Of a DNA stretch of 64,000 nt, positions 25,276 through 33,946 are shown piece after piece (position 1 is the first letter of the stretch; every line of letters starts with the position of its first letter). The DNA is from JBMOMT01 sp049324835. GTDB lineage: Bacteria; Chloroflexota; Anaerolineae; CAYNKW01. The notes under the pieces were generated by a model that saw nothing but the letters and a program-made list of their open reading frames with translations, searched no databases and was not told where the DNA came from. Both the position numbers and the translations under genes were made by a program. The DNA is taken from positions 109,815 through 173,814 of the forward strand of contig JBMOMT010000003.1 of the NCBI GenBank assembly GCA_049324835.1, written 5' to 3'.

Positions 25276-27331
25276 GGGCCGGGGCTCCTTTTTGCAGCAC
25301 ATACGCCGCCGTTTCGACCATCGCCGTATCCAGCACGCCGTAGCCCAGGTCGGCCAGGGCGATGAGCTGTGCTTCTTTCAACAAAATCTCCTCCCGCCAC
25401 TTTTGAAAGCTGGTCAGGAAAAAGCCGGTGCGGCTGGTGATGGCCCCCAGGTAGCCGCCGCCTGTCCCGAGCGCTGCCGAGGGAGCGCGCAGCAGCTCCA
25501 GGCCGCGCTCCACAAAGGCAGCGTAGAGATCGTTCTTGGTGCGCGGGTAGGCCTTTTGGATGTAGGCTTTGCTGGCCAGGCTGGCCGCTCCAAAAGGTGG
25601 GTTCATCAGCAGCACGTCAAAGGGCCGCTGCAGCAGGTCGATGAAGGCCATGCCCTGGATGGCGTCGTCGGCAAAGAGGCGGCGAGACACCTGTTGGTCC
25701 ACGGTCGCCTGCCGGGCGTAGGCGCGCAGCGCCTCTACCACCCGCGATTCGGCATTGTCCCAAAAGGCGGCGTCGTCCAGGTCGCGGGGGTCGAGGCGCA
25801 ACGCCAGTTGCTGCGGTTGCTCCGGCCCGAACAGGGCCTGCCCTGAGCCTAGCCGAAGGGTCAATTGCACACCGGGCGGGAGGCTGGCCAGCGCCTCCCG
25901 TGACTTGCGCACCGCCTCGGCGATCTCTTGTTCGATTTTGAGCAGGCTGCCGGCCTCGCCGGCCAATTTCATCCTGTCCCACATCTCGCGCAGCAGGTTG
26001 CCCAGCACGGCCGGTTTCAGGTCGCGCACAAACTCGCCCAGCAGGTCATATTCGCCCGGCATCGGCTCGGCGCAGACGATGTGCACCTGCTCGATGCGCG
26101 GCCGGTCGCGTATCTTGAGCCCCATCTCGGCCCAGGCGCGCTGCGCCCGCAGCCACAAGGCCAGGGTGGCAATCTGGCAGGCGCGGGGGTCGATGTCGAT
26201 GCCGTGCAGGTTGCGCTCCAGGATCAGCCTGGGCACCGCCTGCCCGAATCCGGCCCGGTTGGGGTAATCGGCCTGCAGCGCCGGCCCCAGATCGAGGTCG
26301 TCGTAGGCCTCGTCGTAGATCGTCAGCAGCAGGTCAAAGCAGTAGAGCAGGAAATGGGCGCTGCCACAGGCCGGGTCCAGAATGCGCAGCTCGCGAGGAT
26401 CTACAGGATTGCGGATTGGCGATTTACGATTGTCGATTGCCCCGTCACCCGTCAATCGTGAATCGTCAATCGTCAATTCACGCTCGTTGACGCGATCGGG
26501 CCTTATCAGGTATTTGCACTGCTCTGAGAGCTTTGTCTTCCCGCCCCGCATCGCCCACCACAGCCGGCCCAGCGTGTTGTCGGTCAGGAAGGCGACGACG
26601 TAGCGGGGCGTGTAGAACTGGTTGCGAAAGGCCAGCTCGTGGCTGTCGCGCGGCGCGCTGGAGGCCTTGCGCGCTTTTTCGCGCAACTCGCCGGGGGTGA
26701 AATACTGGTAGATCCAGCCGATGGTCTCGTCTTCCGCCCAGGCCGGCGCCAAAGCCGGGTTGTTGAGCAGCGCCAGGATTTGTTGGAGGCACACCTGGCT
26801 GGGGAACAGGATCGAGGTGGGCGCGGTGCGGTCAAAGAGCACGCCCAGGGTCTGCGCCAGGTCGTCGAAAAGCAGCTCCAGATACAATCGGTATCCCCCG
26901 CCTGCCCCGAGTCCTGTCGAGGGGTCCGTCTGCGCCCGCGTCGCCTCGGGCGAGACCAGGCTGAGCTGCTGCAAGCCCTTCGATTGCTCACCGGCGCCGA
27001 CCGAGGGCTGGATCAGCGCCCGGCTGGGATGCTCCATCAGCTTGAGGGCCGCCAGCCGGTTGAGTGCGGTGAAGGCGCTCTCGCGCAAGAAACGCTCGAC
27101 GGCATCTTTTCTCCCGGCGCCGCTGGCTTTTTCATGGCGTAGGGCGGCTTCGATGGCCCGCCGGTCGGCCCGGCCCACGGCGTCCAGGTGCTTCAGGGCT
27201 TCGAGCGGCTCGACCGCGCCGTCGGCGTGGACGCCATAGGCGCCCTCCAGTTGTAAGGCCAGGTCCTGCTCCAGCAACTGGCGGCATTGGACGACTGTGT
27301 TGTAGAGGTCGTTGCGTAGAGCTTTGTCCAT
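25268..27331 (-). CDS. pglX: PglX N-terminal half, copy 2 (adenine-N6 methyltransferase)
   Basis: 687 aa. SAM-dependent DNA adenine methylase: motif I LDPACGSAHFL near residue 330, a second SAM motif region HGIDIDPRACQIATLALWLR, and the catalytic motif IV as NPPF in LLMNPPFG. The N-terminal 300 residues contain the PglX-type helical domain (FYTPRYVVAFL before motif I). Normal PglX is one chain of about 1,200 residues; here the reading frame stops and a second chain starts in an 8-nt overlap. In-frame repeats at 25461, 25836, 26405 and 26899 insert peptides such as TLRLGSGQALFGPEQ. It follows the HEPN gene by 16 nt. Confidence 0.85.
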   Translation of the reverse strand: MDKALRNDLYNTVVQCRQLLEQDLALQLEGAYGVHADGAVEPLEALKHLDAVGRADRRAIEAALRHEKASGAGRKDAVERFLRESAFTALNRLAALKLMEHPSRALIQPSVGAGEQSKGLQQLSLVSPEATRAQTDPSTGLGAGGGYRLYLELLFDDLAQTLGVLFDRTAPTSILFPSQVCLQQILALLNNPALAPAWAEDETIGWIYQYFTPGELREKARKASSAPRDSHELAFRNQFYTPRYVVAFLTDNTLGRLWWAMRGGKTKLSEQCKYLIRPDRVNERELTIDDSRLTGDGAIDNRKSPIRNPVDPRELRILDPACGSAHFLLYCFDLLLTIYDEAYDDLDLGPALQADYPNRAGFGQAVPRLILERNLHGIDIDPRACQIATLALWLRAQRAWAEMGLKIRDRPRIEQVHIVCAEPMPGEYDLLGEFVRDLKPAVLGNLLREMWDRMKLAGEAGSLLKIEQEIAEAVRKSREALASLPPGVQLTLRLGSGQALFGPEQPQQLALRLDPRDLDDAAFWDNAESRVVEALRAYARQATVDQQVSRRLFADDAIQGMAFIDLLQRPFDVLLMNPPFGAASLASKAYIQKAYPRTKNDLYAAFVERGLELLRAPSAALGTGGGYLGAITSRTGFFLTSFQKWREEILLKEAQLIALADLGYGVLDTAMVETAAYVLQKGAPAHD
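26405..26480. repeat. In-frame ATTGACGATT-type repeat cluster
   Basis: Copies of CGTCAATCGT/GATTTACGATT directly before the SAM motif I segment of the methylase half, encoding a peptide like ELTIDDSRLTGDG. Confidence 0.7.
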
Positions 27332-27347
27332 CTCCGAATCCGTGCTG

Positions 27348-28169
27348 CTAGGTGGCCAGCATTGTCTCTAGTTCCGACACCCGCGCGGCCACCAGCTCAT
27401 CCAGCGCCAGGCAGACGTGATTCACCGTGTCCACGGCTTGCTGCGCCCAGGCAAAGGTGATGCTCTGCTGCTCCCCCCCGGAATCATCTTGAGGGCGGTC
27501 TGCCCGGTGGACAATGTCGTTGCGCCGCTTGATGGTCTCGTTCAGGGTGCGTTTTAGCTCATCAACGGTGCGGCTCAGGTGGGTGGCAATTTGATTCCAA
27601 GGGTCACTCAGACCCAGCAGCGCGCCGATCACGTGTACACCTCTCTCGCCGCTCAGATAGCTGAAATCGATATAGCCCACGATCTTGTTCGAAATGTATT
27701 CAGCCGCATTGGGATCGCCCAGCAGGCGCAACGTCTCATCCAGGCTGAACTGGAGCTTGAAATAGTCCCGGACGATCTTGTCCCCTTGAGGCACAAAATC
27801 CCGGCCTCGGGCGCGGATCATGATCGGCAGGTTGGCACGCAGCAGGGCTGGCAGGTAGGTTTCTATCGCCGTGCACGAGGCGACAACGGCCTGGCGTAAC
27901 ATGTGACACAGCGTCACCTGTCGTAGTGTCGAACGAGGCAGATTGGCTCGCTCGCGCACCAGCCCCAAGAAAATTTCGTTGTAGATGAGCATCAAGTCTT
28001 CATCGGCCGGAGCCCCGACGATGCCGCGCAGCGCATTCAGCAGGTTGCCCTGCGTGGTGAGGTTGTCGCTGGATTCCAGCAGCCGGTAGACCTGTAGCAG
28101 CAACTGGGCCGGCCGCATGTTATCCAAAAAGGTCTGTTTGGGGCTGAGCATCGTGATTTCTGCCATCAT
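27348..28169 (-). CDS. HEPN-domain protein
   Basis: 273 aa, all-alpha. The C-terminal part has an R-x4-H motif (KRRNDIVHRAD, near residue 220) in a helix, the RNase active-site signature of HEPN domains. An Asn-Asp follows the Arg, as in RiboL-PSP-type HEPN. The N-terminal half has no recognisable motif. It starts 4 nt after brxC and ends 16 nt before the second PglX, so it belongs to the operon. It may be an abortive RNase that acts if BREX fails, or a partner of another island component. No MNT gene is adjacent. Confidence 0.7.
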   Translation of the reverse strand: MMAEITMLSPKQTFLDNMRPAQLLLQVYRLLESSDNLTTQGNLLNALRGIVGAPADEDLMLIYNEIFLGLVRERANLPRSTLRQVTLCHMLRQAVVASCTAIETYLPALLRANLPIMIRARGRDFVPQGDKIVRDYFKLQFSLDETLRLLGDPNAAEYISNKIVGYIDFSYLSGERGVHVIGALLGLSDPWNQIATHLSRTVDELKRTLNETIKRRNDIVHRADRPQDDSGGEQQSITFAWAQQAVDTVNHVCLALDELVAARVSELETMLAT

Positions 28170-28173
28170 GGTT

Positions 28174-31100
28174 CTACTCCAACACCACTTTGATGCCCAA
28201 AGCGATGAGCTTTAGCAGGTGGGCCCGAAGTTCTTCCAGAAGCTGCTGCACCTCCTCAGGTGTGCTGAGCGTTGTGCCCACACCCGCTACGTCCGCCACC
28301 CGCACGCGCTCGACCCTTTCCTCCGGCGCGGTGAGCTCCTGTACCCGCAGCAACACGTTGGAGCGAAGGCCGACGACCGCGGCCAGGTCGGAGGCCATCT
28401 GGGCCAGGCTGGCCTTGCACTCCTCGCAAACCAGAACGCCTTCCGGCAGCACCAGGTCATGGTCGGCCCCAGTCAGCGGCTTGAGCGTGGGCGACTGCAT
28501 CTCCTCCGGAACCAGCGGCCAGTTGGGTTGGGCTTTGACGTCGTCGACCGCTGCGCGGAAAGCTGACTGTCGCCGCTCGTGCCTTTGCCGGTACAACTTG
28601 CGATAGGCCGTCTCGAGTGCGGCCAGGGCATTGTCCAGCTCGGCGGAAGCCTGGTAGAAGGATCCATCCTGGAGCCGTTTACGCATCGCCTGGACGGGCT
28701 CGCTGAGGTCCGCGTCGATCCCTTCTGCCTCGAGGGTGGGCCACACCTGCTGGACAGCGACGCGCATGCGGCGCAGGCGGGCCAGGCCTTTCTCGTCAGT
28801 GGCCTTGCGGATGGTGGCCACCTGGTCGCGTATTGCCTGAAAACTGGCACCTTCGCCGGCCAGCATGTTGACACAGTCGTCGGACGCGCTGTTGAGCACC
28901 GTCTGCAGTGTGTTGTGATACTCCTGCAGCACGTCGATGAGCGGGATGTTGTGGGCCCGGACCGTCGCTTCCAGAGGCAGCAGCGCCTCCAACTCGGAGC
29001 GGGCCAGGCGCTGGAAGGCCTGGGCGATGGCGCTCTCCTCCACATCCACTTCCTCGCCGGTCAGTTCCTCGTAGCGGCGGGCCGCGGCGACGAGGGTCTG
29101 TAGATCGGGCGCTTTGCGCGGCGCAAAAGACGCCGCGCGGAAGGCATTGGTCCCACTGAACGGGGTACGCACTTGCGGATCGAGATGGTTGCGGTAGCGC
29201 CGGCCCTGGTAGGTCACCTCGATGGTCCCGCCGCGCAGCAGGCTGGCCAGCACCAGCCAGAGGATCTCCAGCTCCCAGCCGTAGCCGATGCCGCCAAAGT
29301 GAGATTCCAGTGTCCGGCCGGTGACCTTGTTGCCGTAAGAGTGCTCGCGGGCCAGGTAGCCGGCCACTTCTTTGGCAATGGGCGCCTCCGGGTTGACCAC
29401 GTACTTGTTGCCCTCTTTGACCACCAGATCGAGACCATCGGGCGGCCCGTAAAAGACCTTGGGCAGCCCATTGAGATTGGCGGCTTTGAGGATCTCTTCG
29501 GCGTCGCTCGCCTTGAGCGACCGGGCGCCCATCTCCAGCTTGGGGTACAGGCCCGGCACGGCGTGGCCGAAAAGCCCCTTCAGGATCTCACCGAGGGTCT
29601 TGCCCAGGTCGGCCCCCGGTCTGGCGACCCCATCGAAGAAGCCCTGGCCGCCGGCCATGGCTCTCTCCAGCCGTTCCTTGAGCCGTTCCTCCAGCCGCAG
29701 AGCCTCAGTCTTTTCCGCCGCCAGGCTGGCTCCTTCCTCCTTGCTGATCTTGCCCTGGGCACGGAGTTGGTCGTACTTGCCCACCATCTGCCGGGAGCGA
29801 TAGAGCTCGGCCACCAGATCATCGATCTCGTCTGTCAGGCTCATCACCCAAAAGATCTCGGTCTTGACCTTGCGACTCTCCTCGCGCGCCGCCTCGTTGG
29901 CCTCCTGGAACGTTTCAGGGCCGTCTGCGACGCGCAGGACGAGGGGTATGTGAGCATCACCCGTAGTGATGCTCCGGCCATCCCAGGCCACGCCCACCCG
30001 AAAGGTACGCCCGGTCTTGTGTCGATAGCGGGTCAGGGCCGGCTCGGAAAAGATGTGGCGCAACTGGTCTTCGACGATGTCGTTTCGCTCGCGGGGGTTG
30101 GGGCTGTGGGCATTACGCTCGGCGATCCAGCTCTTTTCCTGGGCAGTTTGCAGCTTCCAGCCATTCTCGGTCTGGCGGATGAACTGCGCACTTTGTAGCA
30201 ACTCGACCGCGCGCTGCACCTCAGGCAAAGGTGAGTCGCCGCCCAGTTGGCGGTAGAGAAGGGCCGCCAGGTTGGCCTCCGTGCGGGGCAGGTCGCGCAC
30301 ATACTCCAGCAGGGCGATGGCCTTGGCCGTACGCGCCGGCCAGGGATCGTCCGGCCAGCGTTGCATGATATTGGTGATGTCCATCTGCTTCTCACTGGAC
30401 AGGTTGCCTTCGATCAGGTCAAAGATGCGGTCCAGGCTGACCAGCGTGCCCACCGGCGCGTCGGCCAGGGCCGTGCGGTCGCTGACCAGCATCTCGTAGG
30501 CCTGCTTGATGATGGTGCGGTTGCTGCCGCCAAAGGTGCGCGGCGCGCCTGGCTGCAGGCGGATGCCCGACACAATGTCGATGGACAGGTCCACGAAATG
30601 GGGCAGGTAGGGGTAGAACTGGACAAAATCCTCGCGTTCGACCTCCGAGTGGCGGGCGGTTCGTTCCAGCCGGGTGTGGGTTTGGAGCATTGCCGCTGCC
30701 TGGTCAAAACGCTGGCGCAGCAGCGGCTCCGCTCCCTCCGTCTTGGCCAGCACGCGCCGAGTGGCCACCTCACGAATGTCCGCCGGGGCCATGTCGATGC
30801 GGATCTTGAAACGATCTTGCAGCCTCGAAAGCTGCACTCGCTTGTCGTCGATGGCCGACACCACCTCGTCCAGCTTTTCCTGGGAGGTGACGATCACCCA
30901 CACCGGCGCCACCGCCTTGTTGGCCAGGACGCGGTTCTTGCCCTCCTGGCCAAAGTGCTCGACCACGGCCCGCAGGTTCTCGATCTTTTCCGCGCTGCGG
31001 GCCACGTAGGCGCCCACCTCGTCGATGACAAAGATGACCGCGCAGCCGGGACGGCGCCGCGCCGTGAGCTCAAAGGTACGGTCCACCAGGGTGCGGATGG

Positions 31101-31893
31101 TGATGTCGCTTTCGGCCTGCAGCGAGCCGGCCCACGAATCGGACGTGGGATAGGTGGTAGCGTCGATCTGGTTCAGCACCGCGCTGGTCCGTTGGATGCG
31201 CTGCGCCCCCTTGCGCACCCGCTGCCAGACGGCATAGGCCTCCGCCGAGACCCCGGACAGCGTGGCCGGGACCGATTCCGCTGGCGCCACCGCCGCCTGA
31301 TCGCCGTATAACTCGGCACAGGCCTGCACAAACGGGGCCAGGCGGCCCTCAGCCTCCAGCTCGATCTCCAGCTCGGCCACATCATAGTCCTGGGCATAAT
31401 CCAACTCCCGCAGGAGCACGGTGTACATGATCTCGGCAATCGGCTCGGTGGCGCGGCGGACCGCCTGATCGACCCGCACGTCGAACATGATGACGTGGGC
31501 ATCAAAGCGACTGTTGATGTAGCCCACCGTGTCAGCGATGCGACCCACCAGGGGATCGGTGGGTGACTGCTGTTGGAGCTGTTGGATGAAAAGCTGGGCC
31601 GCAGGATGCCCCAAAACCGACCGGTTGGCCAGGACATAGCCCAGATTCTTGGCAAAGGAGGATTTGCCCGACCCGAAAAAACCCGAGATCCAGACGCCGA
31701 CTCCCTCGGTAGGGTCACTCGGCGCATCGGCGATAGCATGCAAGACCTCCCAGTACTGCTGCTTGATGCGGTCGGTGGCCACATAGTCGGTGATCTCGTT
31801 GTAGACGGTACCCTCGTCCTGCTGGTCGAGCTTGATGACCTCTTCGATCGGCTCGGAAAGGTCACGGGATAATAGATCACGGATGGTTTGCAT
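28174..31893 (-). CDS. brxC: BREX P-loop ATPase BrxC
   Basis: 1,239 aa. The N-terminus has the BrxC signature (IRDLLSRDLSEPIEEVIKLD, YVATDRIKQQYWEVL) and Walker A GFFGSGKSSFAKNLGYVL near residue 75; Walker B is IFVIDEVGAYVARS near 295. A large helical and coiled C-terminal region follows. Length matches BrxC of type 1 and related BREX. It is essential in BREX and probably organises the methylation/exclusion complex. A 110-nt gap separates it from the OLD-like gene upstream; the HEPN gene follows at 4 nt. Confidence 0.92.
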   Translation of the reverse strand: MQTIRDLLSRDLSEPIEEVIKLDQQDEGTVYNEITDYVATDRIKQQYWEVLHAIADAPSDPTEGVGVWISGFFGSGKSSFAKNLGYVLANRSVLGHPAAQLFIQQLQQQSPTDPLVGRIADTVGYINSRFDAHVIMFDVRVDQAVRRATEPIAEIMYTVLLRELDYAQDYDVAELEIELEAEGRLAPFVQACAELYGDQAAVAPAESVPATLSGVSAEAYAVWQRVRKGAQRIQRTSAVLNQIDATTYPTSDSWAGSLQAESDITIRTLVDRTFELTARRRPGCAVIFVIDEVGAYVARSAEKIENLRAVVEHFGQEGKNRVLANKAVAPVWVIVTSQEKLDEVVSAIDDKRVQLSRLQDRFKIRIDMAPADIREVATRRVLAKTEGAEPLLRQRFDQAAAMLQTHTRLERTARHSEVEREDFVQFYPYLPHFVDLSIDIVSGIRLQPGAPRTFGGSNRTIIKQAYEMLVSDRTALADAPVGTLVSLDRIFDLIEGNLSSEKQMDITNIMQRWPDDPWPARTAKAIALLEYVRDLPRTEANLAALLYRQLGGDSPLPEVQRAVELLQSAQFIRQTENGWKLQTAQEKSWIAERNAHSPNPRERNDIVEDQLRHIFSEPALTRYRHKTGRTFRVGVAWDGRSITTGDAHIPLVLRVADGPETFQEANEAAREESRKVKTEIFWVMSLTDEIDDLVAELYRSRQMVGKYDQLRAQGKISKEEGASLAAEKTEALRLEERLKERLERAMAGGQGFFDGVARPGADLGKTLGEILKGLFGHAVPGLYPKLEMGARSLKASDAEEILKAANLNGLPKVFYGPPDGLDLVVKEGNKYVVNPEAPIAKEVAGYLAREHSYGNKVTGRTLESHFGGIGYGWELEILWLVLASLLRGGTIEVTYQGRRYRNHLDPQVRTPFSGTNAFRAASFAPRKAPDLQTLVAAARRYEELTGEEVDVEESAIAQAFQRLARSELEALLPLEATVRAHNIPLIDVLQEYHNTLQTVLNSASDDCVNMLAGEGASFQAIRDQVATIRKATDEKGLARLRRMRVAVQQVWPTLEAEGIDADLSEPVQAMRKRLQDGSFYQASAELDNALAALETAYRKLYRQRHERRQSAFRAAVDDVKAQPNWPLVPEEMQSPTLKPLTGADHDLVLPEGVLVCEECKASLAQMASDLAAVVGLRSNVLLRVQELTAPEERVERVRVADVAGVGTTLSTPEEVQQLLEELRAHLLKLIALGIKVVLE

Positions 31894-32003
31894 CTTTACC
31901 TCTTCGTTTGCCTATGTGGGTTCGCTGGCAGCGAGTGACGTCCCAGCATTGGGCTATCCAAACCTGCCTCTCAGGTAGCAGGTGATGAATAGCGTCGCCT
32001 GTC

Positions 32004-33893
32004 TCACAACGCCTCGAGTCTACCAATGATCTCCTTGATCTCCAGGGGGACCTCTGCATCTGTCATGGCTTCAATGAGAGCGTTGTCGGTAAAGGAGACC
32101 TGCCACATCTCCTGCAATCTTCGCCGGATCGCCTTGAGGGCGCTCTTGCCAATGACAATGGAGAGTTTGCCTTCCTGGGACTTCCAGTTCTCGTCCAGGA
32201 ACACTCGAGCCTTCTGGTTTAGCGCGCTGGGATCTAGATGTTTATGTTCATATACTACATAATGCTTGTGTACTTGGACAGCAATACTGTCGAATGTTTC
32301 GTTATACAAGGAATCTACTACCTGGTCTATCGCCTCTTCAACCTGCTCTAGCGTGGGCAACTCGCCGTTTCCTGAACCTCGTCGGCGCAGTTCGCTGCAG
32401 ATCACGCGCCAAACGACAGCCGGCAATAGCAGGTAGTTCTCAAGATGGGTATTGTTCAGGCAAATCACTTCCCGTCCTTGTTGTGCTGCGTAGGAGCGGA
32501 TTTGTTCTACTAGATCGTCCGGAAGTCCATCTCTGTCGCGTATCGTCAATGATCGGATGGACGTGCCGACGACACTCTCCAGTATATCCAGCCCTGCATA
32601 TTTCTCGGGGTGATCCACGCCTTCCATGGGGATGACAACTACCTGGCTATGGCCTTCGAAAACAGTGGAACCTACCTTGGCGGCGAAGCGAGCCAGCAGT
32701 TTTCTGTCGTTTTTGCCCTCTACGAATACACAACGCTTGCTTGCGACCAACGCTGCCAGATCTACGTTGTCTATGGCTCCCAAATCCTGCAATATAGGCA
32801 GGACACTCGCATGACGTTCGAGTGAGTGTGCGGTTTGCACTTTCCGCGAGATAGGAAGTATGCACGATGCATCAACATAGTTGACGATCTCTTTTGAGTG
32901 TGTTGCCATTATGACCTGGATCTTCTCGCGTTGATTTAGCCCTTCCAGCAAGTCCACCACCAATCTCTGTAGCCCGGAGTGAAGATGGGCGTCTGGCTCA
33001 TCAAGCAGTACGATACCCGGTGCCTGAAGAGCCAAATATGTAAGCAGCTGAAGCACTTGGAGAAAGCCACCACCAGCAGAGAAGACGTCGTGTTCGCACT
33101 CCTCTTCCTGATAACGGACCGAAATGTACTGATCACTGTCGAGGCTGAAACCTATTTCCGCGACTTTCCCACCAAAGTGTCTTTGCAAGTCGGACTGCAA
33201 TCCTTGGAACGCGGCTGGATCTTTTCTTGAGAGCTCATACAAGTAGTTCCGTAGTACTTCATTATGATGCCCGGTTACTGACAGCAGTTCAAGTCGAGCT
33301 GGCACCCGGAATTCCTCGAGCTGGACTATCCCGACAGACGATGGAACCAGTGTCGGTCTGCGTCCCAGGATATCTCGCATTGTCGTCTCGTCGGTGCCTA
33401 CCGGGAGCTTCGTCATGCGACTGTTCAGGCCACCCCATTGCCGCTTGATTTGAAACTCGAACTCCAGACCGTTTGCCAACTCCACACCGATTGTCACCGG
33501 AATCCGCTCATTCCTGACCCGGTATCGTCGTTGAAACCAAAAGTCCTCCGGATCGGCCACTGGCAGCATTTCCTCCATTACCTGCTTGCCCGCCCTCGGT
33601 TTGACCAACACGCCTCGCTGAAACTCTGCATGAAACTGCATCAAACGGAAGCACAGATCGATGGCCTGTAGCAGCGTAGATTTGCCACAATTGTTAGGTC
33701 CTACAAGAACGTTGAAGCCGCCAAACTTCACATCGAGATGTTCAAAACCCTTGAAGTTGCCCAGCCACAGGCGCTCGACAAACGGAGCCGAACCTCTAGC
33801 CTGCCTTGGAAAGGCCATAAGTCGTTCGTATGGTGCATCGTCATCAATCAAGTCGTCGCCAAATAGAGAACCCTGTGTGTATTCCTCAACCAT
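32004..33893 (-). CDS. OLD-type AAA ATPase with Toprim-like domain
   Basis: 629 aa. An N-terminal ABC/SMC-like ATPase with Walker A GPNNCGKSTLLQAI near residue 70, an LSAGGGF-like signature (FSAGGGFLQVLQLL), Walker B GIVLLDEPDAHLHSG and ATHSKEI. A Toprim-like half follows (VFVEGKNDRKLL near residue 415, with acidic IRDRDG). This is the layout of OLD family nucleases, phage-interference proteins such as GajA or lambda-P2 Old. I do not see a GajB-type helicase next to it. Its place between the PglX half and brxC suggests co-expression. GGGAG precedes the ATG. Confidence 0.8.
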   Translation of the reverse strand: MVEEYTQGSLFGDDLIDDDAPYERLMAFPRQARGSAPFVERLWLGNFKGFEHLDVKFGGFNVLVGPNNCGKSTLLQAIDLCFRLMQFHAEFQRGVLVKPRAGKQVMEEMLPVADPEDFWFQRRYRVRNERIPVTIGVELANGLEFEFQIKRQWGGLNSRMTKLPVGTDETTMRDILGRRPTLVPSSVGIVQLEEFRVPARLELLSVTGHHNEVLRNYLYELSRKDPAAFQGLQSDLQRHFGGKVAEIGFSLDSDQYISVRYQEEECEHDVFSAGGGFLQVLQLLTYLALQAPGIVLLDEPDAHLHSGLQRLVVDLLEGLNQREKIQVIMATHSKEIVNYVDASCILPISRKVQTAHSLERHASVLPILQDLGAIDNVDLAALVASKRCVFVEGKNDRKLLARFAAKVGSTVFEGHSQVVVIPMEGVDHPEKYAGLDILESVVGTSIRSLTIRDRDGLPDDLVEQIRSYAAQQGREVICLNNTHLENYLLLPAVVWRVICSELRRRGSGNGELPTLEQVEEAIDQVVDSLYNETFDSIAVQVHKHYVVYEHKHLDPSALNQKARVFLDENWKSQEGKLSIVIGKSALKAIRRRLQEMWQVSFTDNALIEAMTDAEVPLEIKEIIGRLEAL

Positions 33894-33946
33894 GGTAATA
33901 GCTCCCAGAAAACTGCTGATAGCCTATTGGCTTCAATGTGAGCATG

